From Deltaproteobacteria bacterium (GTDB lineage: Bacteria > Desulfobacterota > Desulfovibrionia > Desulfovibrionales > Desulfovibrionaceae), in contig JAITWK010000039.1 of the NCBI GenBank assembly GCA_031285295.1, forward strand, positions 62,001 to 126,000: 64,000 nt of DNA. The letters are read 5' to 3'. How positions within the stretch are numbered: the first letter of the stretch is position 1; each line of letters starts with the position of its first letter. This document shows, one piece after another, positions 10,187 to 18,339 of this stretch. The position numbers and the translations under genes were made by a program. The notes under the pieces were generated by a model. The model did no database searches. It saw only the letters and a program-made list of their open reading frames with translations, and was not told where the DNA came from.

Positions 10187-10555
10187 CTACAGAACCTCGG
10201 GCGCGAGGGAGACAATCTTCATGTAGTTCTTGGCCCGAAGCTCGCGCGCCACCGGTCCGAAGATACGCGTACCCAACGGTTCGCCCTGCTTGGTGAGCAG
10301 TACGGCGGCGTTGTTGTCAAAGCGGATGTAGGAACCGTCGGCGCGGCGCACTTCTTTTTTGGTGCGCACGATAACGGCCTGCATGATTTCGCCCTTTTTC
10401 ACCTTGCTGTGGGGCATGGCGTCCTTGACCGACACCACGATGATGTCGCCAACGGTGGCATAACGACGGTGGGAACCGCCCAGCACCTTGATGCAGGCAA
10501 CTTCCTTGGCGCCGGAGTTATCCGCCACTTCCAGTCTCGATTCAACCTGGATCAT
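10187..10555 (-). CDS. rplN: 50S ribosomal protein L14
   Basis: L14 forms intersubunit bridges with 16S rRNA and is the docking site of the silencing factor RsfS. The 122-residue product begins [27 protein letters not shown] and contains [10 protein letters not shown] and [13 protein letters not shown], all family hallmarks. The start is fixed by homology and by TAGGAGTA a few nt upstream. The gap to rplX is 11 nt. Confidence 0.97.
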   Translation of the reverse strand: MIQVESRLEVADNSGAKEVACIKVLGGSHRRYATVGDIIVVSVKDAMPHSKVKKGEIMQAVIVRTKKEVRRADGSYIRFDNNAAVLLTKQGEPLGTRIFGPVARELRAKNYMKIVSLAPEVL

Positions 10556-10565
10556 GTTAGTACTC

Positions 10566-10832
10566 CTAAACGGCCTTTTCCACTACGGAAAGCAAGTGCC
10601 AGCGTTTTGTACGGCTCATCGGGCGGAATTCCACAATCTGCACCTTGTCGCCGATATTGCATTCATTGTTCGGATCATGAGCGGCATACTTCTTGTGGCG
10701 GCGGATGTACTTTTTGATCAAGGGGTGCTTGACCAGGGTTTCCACGTTCACGATGATCGTTTTGTCGCTCTTGTTGCTGACCACGATCCCTTCGAGCGTT
10801 CTGCCATTTACATGTTCTAAATTGAGAGACAT
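10566..10832 (-). CDS. rpsQ: 30S ribosomal protein S17
   Basis: S17 is a primary 16S rRNA-binding OB-fold protein needed early in 30S assembly. The 88-residue sequence includes [29 protein letters not shown] and the conserved [26 protein letters not shown]. Its start follows the rpmC stop by one base, which points to coupled translation. Confidence 0.96.
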   Translation of the reverse strand: MSLNLEHVNGRTLEGIVVSNKSDKTIIVNVETLVKHPLIKKYIRRHKKYAAHDPNNECNIGDKVQIVEFRPMSRTKRWHLLSVVEKAV

Positions 10833-10833
10833 C

Positions 10834-11022
10834 TTACGCTCCCTTTTCCTTGAGAATGGTCATTATTCTTGCAATCTCGCGCCTGGCGGCCGGAATTTCC
10901 GACGTCTTTTCCAACTGCGCGGTACTGTGCTTGAAGCGGAGGTTGAAAAGTTCCTGACGGCTTTCGGTCAGATTCTTTTTCAAATCTTCCACGGATAAAT
11001 TACGCAGATCCTGAGTCTTCAT
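10834..11022 (-). CDS. rpmC: 50S ribosomal protein L29
   Basis: L29 is a small helical protein next to L23 at the tunnel exit, where it helps form the docking platform for trigger factor and SRP. The 62-residue product starts MKTQDLRNLSVEDLKKNL and contains the hallmark LRFKHSTAQLEKTSEIPAARREIARI. It is separated from rplP and rpsQ by a single base on each side. Confidence 0.96.
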   Translation of the reverse strand: MKTQDLRNLSVEDLKKNLTESRQELFNLRFKHSTAQLEKTSEIPAARREIARIMTILKEKGA

Positions 11023-11023
11023 C

Positions 11024-11437
11024 CTAGAATCCCTCCCTCACCACGATCTGGGTTTTAATGGGGAGCTTGTGGGCGGCGCGGGTGAGGGCTTCCTTGGCAA
11101 CTTCCAGGGATACGCCTTTGAGCTCATACATGATGCGGCCAGGTTTGACAGCGGCGTACCAACCGGCCGGAGCGCCCTTACCGGAGCCCATTCGCACTTC
11201 CAAAGGCTTGGAGGTGTAAGGCAGGTCCGGGAAAATGCGGATCCAGACTTTGCCGCCGCGCTTGATGTGACGCATCATGGCGATACGGGCGGCTTCAATC
11301 TGCTGGTTGGTGATCTTGCCGTGTTCAAGGGCTTTCAGACCCACATCGCCAAAAGCGATGTAAGCGCCGCCGGTGGCCGGCCCCTTGATGCGGCACTTCT
11401 GCCGCTTGCGGAATTTTACTTTTTTAGGACTGAGCAT
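11024..11437 (-). CDS. rplP: 50S ribosomal protein L16
   Basis: L16 organises the A-site side of the peptidyl transferase centre and the L7/L12 stalk base. The 137-residue protein starts [19 protein letters not shown] and contains the conserved arginine-rich region [25 protein letters not shown] and the loop [20 protein letters not shown]. Its start lies 14 bp inside the end of rpsC, so the genes overlap and are probably coupled. Confidence 0.97.
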   Translation of the reverse strand: MLSPKKVKFRKRQKCRIKGPATGGAYIAFGDVGLKALEHGKITNQQIEAARIAMMRHIKRGGKVWIRIFPDLPYTSKPLEVRMGSGKGAPAGWYAAVKPGRIMYELKGVSLEVAKEALTRAAHKLPIKTQIVVREGF

Positions 11438-12077
11438 TGCTATTCACCTCATTGTCCATGAGTTCGCCTCTGAACACCCAGACTTTCACGCCGATTTTAC
11501 CGTAAGTGGTATTGGCTTCGGCAAAACCGAAGTCAATGTCGGCGCGCAGGGTTTGCAGCGGCACTCGACCATCGCGGTACCATTCGGCACGTGCGATTTC
11601 AGCACCGGCCAGACGTCCGGCGCAGTTAACCTTGATACCTTCGGCTCCGAATTTGCGGCTCATGGCCACCGTGCGCTTCATGGCACGGCGGAAGGCCACG
11701 CGGCGCTCAAGCTGCTGGGCGATGTTCTCGGCCACCAGTTGGGCTTCCACTTCGGGGCGACGGATTTCGTTCACTTCGATTGAAAATTCGCGTCCGAACT
11801 TCTTTTTAAGATCGCCACGCAGTTTTTCAATTTCCGCGCCTTTGCGCCCGATAACGATCCCGGGGCGAGCGGTGTACAGAATCAATCTGACTTTTCCGCC
11901 GGCGCGTTCGATTTCGATTTTGGATAGGCCGGCGGCAAAAAGCAGCTTCTTCACGAAATCGCGGATATTGTGATCCTCGAAAACGTACTGCGCATACTCT
12001 TTGTTGCTGTACCAGCGAGACTGCCAGTTTTTGTTGTAGCCGAGCCTGAACCCGTAAGGATGTACTTTCTGACCCAT
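11424..12077 (-). CDS. rpsC: 30S ribosomal protein S3
   Basis: S3 forms part of the mRNA entry tunnel and its helicase activity. The 217-residue product has the N-terminal [22 protein letters not shown], a KH type II domain with the [14 protein letters not shown] loop (residues about 75-90), and the C-terminal domain with RMKRTV-like [14 protein letters not shown]. The 3' end overlaps rplP. Confidence 0.97.
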   Translation of the reverse strand: MGQKVHPYGFRLGYNKNWQSRWYSNKEYAQYVFEDHNIRDFVKKLLFAAGLSKIEIERAGGKVRLILYTARPGIVIGRKGAEIEKLRGDLKKKFGREFSIEVNEIRRPEVEAQLVAENIAQQLERRVAFRRAMKRTVAMSRKFGAEGIKVNCAGRLAGAEIARAEWYRDGRVPLQTLRADIDFGFAEANTTYGKIGVKVWVFRGELMDNEVNSNAQS

Positions 12078-12082
12078 ATTTC

Positions 12083-12412
12083 CTAGTCCTCGAGAATCAC
12101 GGTTATATGGCTGGTGCGCTTGAGAATCGTGTTGGCACGACCCTGCGAACGGGGCATGAAGCGCTTCCAGGTGGGGCCTTCGTTGACAATAACCTGTTTT
12201 ACCACAAGGGCGTCCACGTTGGTCCCCGGAACCTGCTCGGCATTAGCCAGAGCGGCGTGCATCACCTTGTAGATGATGCCGGCGGCCTTGTTGGGCGTGA
12301 ATTTAAGAACATTCATCGCGTCCTCGACCGGCATTCCGTTGACGTTACGGGCCACCAGCCGCGCCTTGCGGGGCGACACGCGGATATACTTAGCTATAGA
12401 TTTCGCTTCCAT
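12083..12412 (-). CDS. rplV: 50S ribosomal protein L22
   Basis: L22 lines the exit tunnel with a long beta-hairpin that senses arrest peptides and macrolides. I set the start at the ATG at 12412 ([20 protein letters not shown]), five nt after GGGTGA. A GTG three codons upstream is in frame but overlaps that ribosome site. The 109-residue product keeps the hairpin segment [25 protein letters not shown] at its usual place. Confidence 0.96.
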   Translation of the reverse strand: MEAKSIAKYIRVSPRKARLVARNVNGMPVEDAMNVLKFTPNKAAGIIYKVMHAALANAEQVPGTNVDALVVKQVIVNEGPTWKRFMPRSQGRANTILKRTSHITVILED

Positions 12413-12423
12413 CTCATTCACCC

Positions 12424-12705
12424 TTATTTCTTGGCCTTGCTTTTCTTGTCGGCGGCATGGCCGTGGAAGGTGCGGGTAAGCGCGAACTCGCCGAACTTGT
12501 GGCCGACCATGTTTTCGGTGACGAAGACCGGAATGAACTTTTTGCCGTTATGCACGGCGAAAGTAAGACCGACCATTTCCGGCAACACGGTGGAGCGGCG
12601 GGACCAGGTTTTGATCACGCGGCGGTCGCTGTTGGCGGTGGCGGTTTCCACCTTCTTCATCAGACTGACGTCCACAAAGGGACCTTTCTTAAGCGATCTT
12701 GGCAT
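12424..12705 (-). CDS. rpsS: 30S ribosomal protein S19
   Basis: S19 binds the 16S rRNA head together with S13. The 93-residue sequence opens [20 protein letters not shown] and contains [30 protein letters not shown] and [26 protein letters not shown]. All family motifs are in place. It lies between rplB and rplV, with 12 nt on each side. Confidence 0.97.
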   Translation of the reverse strand: MPRSLKKGPFVDVSLMKKVETATANSDRRVIKTWSRRSTVLPEMVGLTFAVHNGKKFIPVFVTENMVGHKFGEFALTRTFHGHAADKKSKAKK

Positions 12706-12717
12706 GCTTAATTACTC

Positions 12718-13548
12718 CTACTTCTTGCGACGATCAGTCACGATCAGTTTGGAAGAAGCCTTCTTGCGGTTGCGGGTCTTGTATCCCTTGGTGGGCATGC
12801 CCCAGGGCGAAACCGGGTGACGACCGCCGGAAGAACGGCCTTCGCCGCCGCCGAGCGGGTGGTCGATGGGGTTCATGGCCACGCCGCGGACTTCGGGTCT
12901 GCGACCGAGCCAGCGTTTGCGACCGGCTTTGCCCAGGGAAATGTTTTCCCACTGCAAGTTGCCCACCTGGCCGATGGTGGCCATGCCGTGAGCAAGCACC
13001 TTGCGCACTTCGCCGGAGGGCATGCGCAGGAGGGCGTATTTGCCTTCCTTGGCCACCAGCTGGGCGTAGGTTCCGGCGGCGCGGCAGAACTGGCCGCCGG
13101 TGCCGGGATGCAGTTCAATGTTGTGCAGCAACGTACCAACCGGGATGCGGGAGAGAACCAGGGCGTTGCCCGGCTTGATATCCGCGCCTTCGCCAGCCAG
13201 GATGGTATCGCCAACGTTCAGGCCAACCGGGGCCAGAATGTAGCGCTTTTCGCCATCGGCGTAGTTCAGCAGGGCGATACGGGCCGTGCGGTTGGGATCG
13301 TATTCAATGGTGGCAACACGGGCCGGAATGCCCATCTTGTCACGCTTGAAGTCGATGATGCGGTAAAGACGCTTGTGACCGCCACCGCGACGGCGGCTGG
13401 TGATGCGCCCGTAATGGTTGCGGCCGGCTTTTTTGGTCAGGCCGACGGTCAGGGATTTTTCCGGACGGCTGGCGGTAATTTCCTCAAAAGTGGAAACCGT
13501 CATGCCGCGGCGCCCTGCCGAGGTGGGCTTAAGCTTTCTGATGGACAT
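12718..13548 (-). CDS. rplB: 50S ribosomal protein L2
   Basis: L2 is required for subunit association and peptidyl transfer. The 276-residue product has the N-terminal basic extension ([21 protein letters not shown]), the OB and SH3-like domains, and the C-terminal motif [25 protein letters not shown]. The His of DHP, equivalent to E. coli His229, is kept. The next His of the E. coli motif (DHPH) is Leu here. The gene is 3 nt after rplW. Confidence 0.97.
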   Translation of the reverse strand: MSIRKLKPTSAGRRGMTVSTFEEITASRPEKSLTVGLTKKAGRNHYGRITSRRRGGGHKRLYRIIDFKRDKMGIPARVATIEYDPNRTARIALLNYADGEKRYILAPVGLNVGDTILAGEGADIKPGNALVLSRIPVGTLLHNIELHPGTGGQFCRAAGTYAQLVAKEGKYALLRMPSGEVRKVLAHGMATIGQVGNLQWENISLGKAGRKRWLGRRPEVRGVAMNPIDHPLGGGEGRSSGGRHPVSPWGMPTKGYKTRNRKKASSKLIVTDRRKK

Positions 13549-13551
13549 TGC

Positions 13552-13842
13552 TTATACTCCCTCGAAGAATTCGATCTTTTCGCCAGCGGCCAGGGTTACG
13601 TAGGCTTTTTTCCAGCCAGCGATTTTACCCACAGTGCGGCCATGCCGGGTTTTGGGCGCAGGTTTGCGCACCACAACGTTCACGTCCAGCACCTTCACTT
13701 TGAAGGCGTCTTCAACCGCGCGCTTGATTTCAACTTTATTGGCGCAGGTAGCCACCATAAAGGCCACCTGATTGCCTGCTTCCTTCATGAAAGTGGCTTT
13801 TTCAGTGACCAGCGGCTTAAGAATGATTTGCGTGTAATCCAT
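13552..13842 (-). CDS. rplW: 50S ribosomal protein L23
   Basis: L23 sits at the tunnel exit and is the main contact for trigger factor, SRP and the Sec translocon. The 96-residue protein starts MDYTQIILKPLVTEKATF and contains VEIKRAVEDAFKVKVLDVNVV, typical of the bacterial form. It follows rplD by nine nt. Confidence 0.96.
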   Translation of the reverse strand: MDYTQIILKPLVTEKATFMKEAGNQVAFMVATCANKVEIKRAVEDAFKVKVLDVNVVVRKPAPKTRHGRTVGKIAGWKKAYVTLAAGEKIEFFEGV

Positions 13843-13851
13843 GATAATCTC

Positions 13852-14472
13852 CTAAGCCAGCCTGTTGATCACGCCTTCCACGGCCTGTTCAAAAATAACC
13901 AGCTGCGGATGGTTGATGATGTCATAGACATTGAGCTCGTCCGGGGTGAGCAGGGTAATGCCCTGCAAGTTACCGGCGGCGCGGTCAATGCTTTCATCGT
14001 AGCCGGGAAGCACCAGCAGAGCCTTTTTGAGACCCAGATCCTTCACCACTTTGGCGAAGTGTTTGGTTTTGGCTTCGGGCAGTTCGATGTTTTTCAGCAC
14101 CATGAGCTTGTTATCCAGAACGCGGGCCGAGAGGGCCATTTTAAGGGCCAGGCTGCGTACTTTCTTGTTCACTTTGAACGAATAGTCGCGGGGTTGGGGT
14201 CCGAAGAGCACCGCACCGCCACGCCACAGAGGAGAAACGTTGCTGCCCGCGCGAGCGCGACCGGTGCCTTTCTGCCTCCAGGGCTTTACGCCGCCGCCTT
14301 TCATCATGGAACGCGAAAGAACGGAGTGGGTACCGGCACGCCAGGAAGCGCGCTGGGCTCTCACGACAAGGTGCAGTATTTCGGGCCGCACCGGAACTTC
14401 GAACACTTCAGGAGCCAAGCTGATTTCGCCGGCTTCCTGCTTGTTCTGGTCATATACTTTTAAGACAGCCAT
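13852..14472 (-). CDS. rplD: 50S ribosomal protein L4
   Basis: L4 reaches into the exit tunnel with an extended loop. In E. coli it also represses the S10 operon through the leader RNA. The 206-residue sequence has the tunnel loop region (SMMKGGGVKPWRQKGTGRARAG, residues about 58-80), the site of macrolide-resistance changes, and the C-terminal domain ending NPQLVIFEQAVEGVINRLA-like. The long leader in front of rpsJ makes L4 feedback conceivable but not shown. Confidence 0.96.
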   Translation of the reverse strand: MAVLKVYDQNKQEAGEISLAPEVFEVPVRPEILHLVVRAQRASWRAGTHSVLSRSMMKGGGVKPWRQKGTGRARAGSNVSPLWRGGAVLFGPQPRDYSFKVNKKVRSLALKMALSARVLDNKLMVLKNIELPEAKTKHFAKVVKDLGLKKALLVLPGYDESIDRAAGNLQGITLLTPDELNVYDIINHPQLVIFEQAVEGVINRLA

Positions 14473-14484
14473 GTGATTCCTCTC

Positions 14485-15114
14485 CTACTGCTTGCGCACC
14501 ATGACCAGGCCGTTCTTGGGACCGGGGATGGCACCCTTGACCAGGATCACGTTTTCTTCGGGGCGAATGGCCACCACGGTCAGGTTGATGGTGGTCACGC
14601 GCTTGGCGCCCATGTGTCCGGCCATCTTTTTGCCTTTCCAAACCTTGGCGGGTTCGGTGTTGGCGCCGATGCCGCCCGCGTTACGGTGTACCTTTTCAGC
14701 ACCGTGCGAAGCGCGGGAACCGGCAAAGTTCCAGCGTTTCATAACGCCGGCGGTACCTTTGCCGATGCTTTTGGCAGTAACTTTGACCTTGTCGCCGGCA
14801 ACAAAGATGCCAACGGTGAGGTCGTCGCCCACCTTGTATTCGGCCGGAGCCTCAAGGCGCAGTTCGCGCAGATTGCGGAACAGACCCTTGCCGGCTTTGT
14901 TCAGGTGACCAGCCATGGGCTTGGTCACGTGCTTTTCTTTAGCTTCAGTGAAACCTATCTGCAGGGCGTTATAACCATCGCGTTCCAAATCCTTCACCTG
15001 CAACACGGGGCAGGGTCCGGCCTGGATTACCGTAACCGGCACGGAAACACCGTTGCCGTCGAATACGCGGGTCATGCCGAGCTTGCGGCCCAGAATTCCG
15101 AGTTTTTCAGCCAT
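14485..15114 (-). CDS. rplC: 50S ribosomal protein L3
   Basis: L3 is an early assembly protein whose central loop reaches the peptidyl transferase centre. I used the ATG at 15114 ([18 protein letters not shown]), which agrees with Desulfovibrio L3 proteins as I recall them. The frame is open to 15129 but those residues are not homologous. The 209-residue product carries the signature RRWNFAGS-like [20 protein letters not shown] and ends [16 protein letters not shown]. Confidence 0.97.
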   Translation of the reverse strand: MAEKLGILGRKLGMTRVFDGNGVSVPVTVIQAGPCPVLQVKDLERDGYNALQIGFTEAKEKHVTKPMAGHLNKAGKGLFRNLRELRLEAPAEYKVGDDLTVGIFVAGDKVKVTAKSIGKGTAGVMKRWNFAGSRASHGAEKVHRNAGGIGANTEPAKVWKGKKMAGHMGAKRVTTINLTVVAIRPEENVILVKGAIPGPKNGLVMVRKQ

Positions 15115-15128
15115 TGACTCAACCCCCA

Positions 15129-15446
15129 CTACAGTTTGATTTCAACGTCGACACCAGCCGGAAGCGAAAGCTTGCCGAGGGCATCAACGGTCTGTTGCGT
15201 GGGCTCAAGAATATCCATAAGCCGCTTGTGGATACGCATTTCAAACTGTTCACGAGATTTTTTGTCAGCGTGAACGCTGCGGTTCACGGTGACCTTGTTG
15301 ATGTTGGTGGGCAGGGGAATCGGCCCGGCCACACCGGCGCCGGTATTGCGCGCCGTATCCACAATTTCCGCCACCGCTTTGTCGAGGATGCGGAAATCGT
15401 AAGCCTTGAGCTTGATCCTGATGCGATCGCTGCTGACTGCTGTCAT
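15129..15446 (-). CDS. rpsJ: 30S ribosomal protein S10 (NusE)
   Basis: S10 is a 30S head protein and, as NusE, joins NusB in transcription antitermination and links RNA polymerase to the lead ribosome. The 105-residue product starts [22 protein letters not shown] at 15446, with GGAG nine nt upstream. It contains [31 protein letters not shown]. It is the first gene of the S10-spc-alpha cluster. fusA, which lies directly upstream in many relatives, is absent and replaced by a long non-coding leader. Confidence 0.97.
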   Translation of the reverse strand: MTAVSSDRIRIKLKAYDFRILDKAVAEIVDTARNTGAGVAGPIPLPTNINKVTVNRSVHADKKSREQFEMRIHKRLMDILEPTQQTVDALGKLSLPAGVDVEIKL

Positions 15447-15955
15447 GTTTGTCTTCTCCACTCTGGAAAAACTTTGCCGAACTTTGCCATTTGCCAGTTA
15501 ATGAATAACCAGGGGCTTATTATCGGCTTTGCCTATGCCGTCCGGGTTTTGCCCGGCGGACGCTTCAGGGGGAGACTTTTTAAGGAGAGTTGCGGCAGCT
15601 GGCTTGCGCCGGAGTCTCTTCGATCCTTATAGAGTCGCCCGTTTACGCCAGTCTGCCTTGAGGGAGGCGCGTTTTGGCGCGGCACTCCTTGAGGGGCAGG
15701 ATTTGTGAAATACACAAATATCAAACCTGGTTGGCGTAGTACAACCAAGCGCATCGGGAAGCATTGCTTCCCGCCGGGCATCTGTTTCGAGTTTCTGATT
15801 GGAAATTCGATTTTGATGGAGGATGCTTATCCACACCCCGGCTGCGTTTCGCGTCCGCTCCCCAGAGGACCGGCGGTTTGTGAAAACCGGCCGTTCTTGG
15901 CGGTGCAAAGGAGATCCGGGCAGGATCTACCTTCTCGTTTTTGACGCGAAAGGTG
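15447..15955 (-). other. Long non-coding leader of the S10 cluster
   Basis: About 510 nt between the candidate promoter and rpsJ contain no convincing gene. Short frames exist but lack ribosome sites or recognisable sequence. Several inverted repeats occur on the transcript side: CGGGAAGC/GCTTCCCG (15755-15773); a 7-bp repeat ATTTGTG/CACAAAT with a 5-nt spacer (15701-15719); and CCGGG/CCCGG with flanking pairs (15539-15561). A related pair of CCTTGAGGG direct repeats lies near 15657 and 15688. The region could hold the autoregulatory leader expected before an S10 operon, but no known leader family could be recognised by eye. Confidence 0.5.
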
Positions 15956-15984
15956 TCAATACAGTCAGAACAGGCTGTGGTCAA
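15956..15984 (-). promoter_or_regulatory. Candidate promoter of the S10 cluster
   Basis: On the minus strand TTGACC (15979-15984) and TATTGA (15956-15961) are separated by 17 bp, with an AT-rich stretch upstream (15985-16020) that could act as an UP element. The -10 box is a weak match to the sigma-70 consensus. The placement is a guess based on spacing and position. Confidence 0.35.
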
Positions 15985-16060
15985 GCTTTTTTTGAAATTT
16001 TTTGAGTATTATTTATTTATGAGCGCATAGGGAAAAAATTTGGATAAGGCGCTCGGTGCG

Positions 16061-16099
16061 CGGGTGAACCGGAGGGACTTTGCGCCTCCGGTTCACCCG
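16061..16099 (-). terminator. Strong hairpin after the MFS gene
   Basis: A 15-bp perfect stem (CGGGTGAACCGGAGG at 16061-16075 with its complement at 16085-16099) closes a 9-nt loop just after the stop of the minus-strand transporter gene. No run of T follows directly, so termination may be inefficient or factor-assisted. Confidence 0.6.
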
Positions 16100-16111
16100 G
16101 CAATAGAATTT

Positions 16112-17308
16112 CTACTTAATTCGACAGAAGAACATGATTGCCGCTCCGGCTACGGTGATCGGCGCCATGGCCTGAAAGGCGAGTTCCCAACTGTAGCTTT
16201 CAATTAAAATACCCATAAGCACCGGGCCGATGAACAGCCCGGCATTTTGCGCGGCCGTGGCCAGGCTTACCGAAAGCCCGCTCAGGCCGGGATCCGCAAA
16301 TATTTCTGTGGCCGCGGTAAAGGTAAGCGCCGGTACCGCGATGCAGAAAATACCCACGCTGGTTAAAAGGGCGATCAAGAGGGGGCCGGTGGCGCCCGGG
16401 ATGAAATAGTAAGAGGCGGCGCAAGCCAGCATGGCAAAAATGATGACGCCTTTTCTGGTTTCCAGTTTGTCCGAAATCATACCGCAAAGGAAGGAAGCCG
16501 GAATGTTGATCAAACTGATCAGACTGACCAGCCAGCCAGCGGTGGTCAGCTCATAGCCGAGTTTGAGATTAAGATAGCTGGGCCAGAAGGCGAAAACCCC
16601 GATATAGGCGATGATGAAAAGCGTATAGGCCAGCACCAGCAGCCAGACTTTGGCGCTGGTGAAAACGTCGCGCATCTGCGGCGGCGGCCCACTGGCCTCT
16701 TCTTCCGGGCGGTAAACATTTTCCAGGCGGCGGAAGCAGATGGCCCAGAGCAGAAAGGCCAACGCGCAGAAAAGTATGCAGAACCACCAGACACCGCGCC
16801 AGCTCCACATACCGGCCATGCCGGGGGCCATGGTGAGCATGCTGAGTTCGCCCAGGGAAACGTAAAGACAGATGATCCCCATGGGTGCGCCGCGTTTTTC
16901 CGGCGGAAAGGCAATGGCCACAGCCATGATGCCGATAATGGCCAGCAACGCCATACCCACGCCTTCCACCAGACGGCTGAAAAGCATGATCGAATAGGTG
17001 ACGCCGAACAGGCCGATCAGACAACCGGCCACCAGACAGATCAGGGCAGCCGCTCCGGAGCGGTAAATCCCGAAGCGCTGGATCAGCATGGCCCCAGGCA
17101 CGGCCAAAAAAATGCCGGAGAGTGAAAAAATCGACATCAGCATTCCGGCCTTGGTTTCGCCGATGCCAAGGTTTTCCATCAACAGAGGGATGAGCGGTTG
17201 CACCTTGAACAGGCACATGGCCGAAGCCAGGCACGCCACAAGCGCTATCGCCACTACCATCCAGGGTTTGAGATAAAAAGGCGGGGGTGATTCACTGCAC
17301 GAGCTCAT
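16112..17308 (-). CDS. MFS transporter, CynX/NimT-like
   Basis: This 398-residue inner-membrane protein has about twelve hydrophobic segments and the general layout of the major facilitator superfamily: MVVAIALVACLASAMCLFKV as helix 1, an RFGIYRSG loop between helices 2 and 3, and a charged central loop (RRLENVYRPEEEASG) between helices 6 and 7. The pattern of the first half (LMENLGIGETKAGMLMSIFSLSGIFLAVPGA) resembles the CynX/NimT group, which includes transporters of small anions and nitroimidazole-type compounds. The substrate cannot be read from sequence. It is transcribed away from proC, with an AT-rich promoter region (TATAATATAATA) before the start. Confidence 0.8.
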   Translation of the reverse strand: MSSCSESPPPFYLKPWMVVAIALVACLASAMCLFKVQPLIPLLMENLGIGETKAGMLMSIFSLSGIFLAVPGAMLIQRFGIYRSGAAALICLVAGCLIGLFGVTYSIMLFSRLVEGVGMALLAIIGIMAVAIAFPPEKRGAPMGIICLYVSLGELSMLTMAPGMAGMWSWRGVWWFCILFCALAFLLWAICFRRLENVYRPEEEASGPPPQMRDVFTSAKVWLLVLAYTLFIIAYIGVFAFWPSYLNLKLGYELTTAGWLVSLISLINIPASFLCGMISDKLETRKGVIIFAMLACAASYYFIPGATGPLLIALLTSVGIFCIAVPALTFTAATEIFADPGLSGLSVSLATAAQNAGLFIGPVLMGILIESYSWELAFQAMAPITVAGAAIMFFCRIK

Positions 17309-17503
17309 AATAGATCTCCCGGTTTCTATTATATTATATGGTGGGCTCTGCTTGTGATACTCTCAGTGCTTCCTTAATATTGCCACAAAGTCAAGTGGCT
17401 GTGCGTTTTTCATGCGACTTTTCAATCTCTGCCCTTTAGGATAAGAAGAAAGCGAACAGAAATTTACCATAAATAGTTATAGTTAAACACTCAGGAGATT
17501 ACC

Positions 17504-18298
17504 ATGAACTACGGATTTATCGGTCTCGGCAACATGGCTTCCGCCATTATCAAGGGCATGGTCAGCGTGGAATCCTTTTCCGCGAAAAATATTTTGGGTT
17601 ATGATCCATATACGGCTGGAGCAAAAGCCCTGGCCGAGGCTACCGGCATAACCCTGTGCGCCTCCAACGTCGAGCTGGCCAAGGCCGCCGATGTGATTGT
17701 CATCGCGGTAAAGCCGCAGATGATGGCCCAGGCCCTCAAGGAAATTGCCGGAGTAGGCATTGCCGGCAAGCTGTTCATCTCCATCGCCGCTGGCAAGGAT
17801 ATCAAGTACATCCAGGATTTGCTCGGCCCGGACGCGCCCATTGTGCGTATCATGCCCAACATCAACGCCAAGGTGCGCGCCGCCACCAGCGGTCTGGCCG
17901 TTGGCCCCAAAGCCACTGAAGAACACCGCAAGATTGCCCGCGACATCTTCGCCACCATCGGCACTGTTACCGAACTGCCGGAAAGCCAGCTTGGCGCGTT
18001 CATGGTTGTGGCCTCGGCTGCTCCGGCCTTCAGCTACATGTACATCGATGCTCTGGCCCGCGCTGGCGTACGTTTCGGCCTGTCCAAGAAACTGGCTCTG
18101 GAAATTGCCGCCAGTCAGGTTTTCGGCAGCGCCAAGATGGTCATGGAAAGCAAAGAACATCCTTTTGATCTGATTGACCAGGTCTGTTCACCTGCCGGTA
18201 CCACCATTGAAGGCATCACCGCCCTCCAGGCCAATGGCTTTGAAGCCGCTGTGCACAAGGCAGTGGAAGCCGTTTTGCTGCGTGACCGCTCTTTGTAA
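17504..18298 (+). CDS. proC: Pyrroline-5-carboxylate reductase
   Basis: ProC catalyses the last step of proline biosynthesis, the NAD(P)H-dependent reduction of pyrroline-5-carboxylate in the cytosol. The 264-residue product has the Rossmann start MNYGFIGLGNMASAIIKGM, the VIVIAVKPQMM segment, and the C-terminal signature around LIDQVCSPAGTTIEGITALQANGFEAAVHKAVEA. A strong ribosome site (CAGGAGATTACC) precedes the ATG. It stands alone. The downstream sensor kinase is on the opposite strand. Confidence 0.96.
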   Translation: MNYGFIGLGNMASAIIKGMVSVESFSAKNILGYDPYTAGAKALAEATGITLCASNVELAKAADVIVIAVKPQMMAQALKEIAGVGIAGKLFISIAAGKDIKYIQDLLGPDAPIVRIMPNINAKVRAATSGLAVGPKATEEHRKIARDIFATIGTVTELPESQLGAFMVVASAAPAFSYMYIDALARAGVRFGLSKKLALEIAASQVFGSAKMVMESKEHPFDLIDQVCSPAGTTIEGITALQANGFEAAVHKAVEAVLLRDRSL

Positions 18299-18339
18299 TT
18301 GGATAAAAATGCTCCAGTGGGCAACGGGCCTTGAGATGA

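Noticed and set aside
15701-15719. Rex, Crp/Fnr or HcpR site
   Set aside because: The half-sites are similar, but the arm spacing (5 nt) does not fit the known spacing of these regulators. It is kept only as an unassigned palindrome.
15705-16005. Short plus- and minus-strand frames in the S10 leader
   Set aside because: They overlap each other in several frames, lack ribosome sites, and show no family resemblance.
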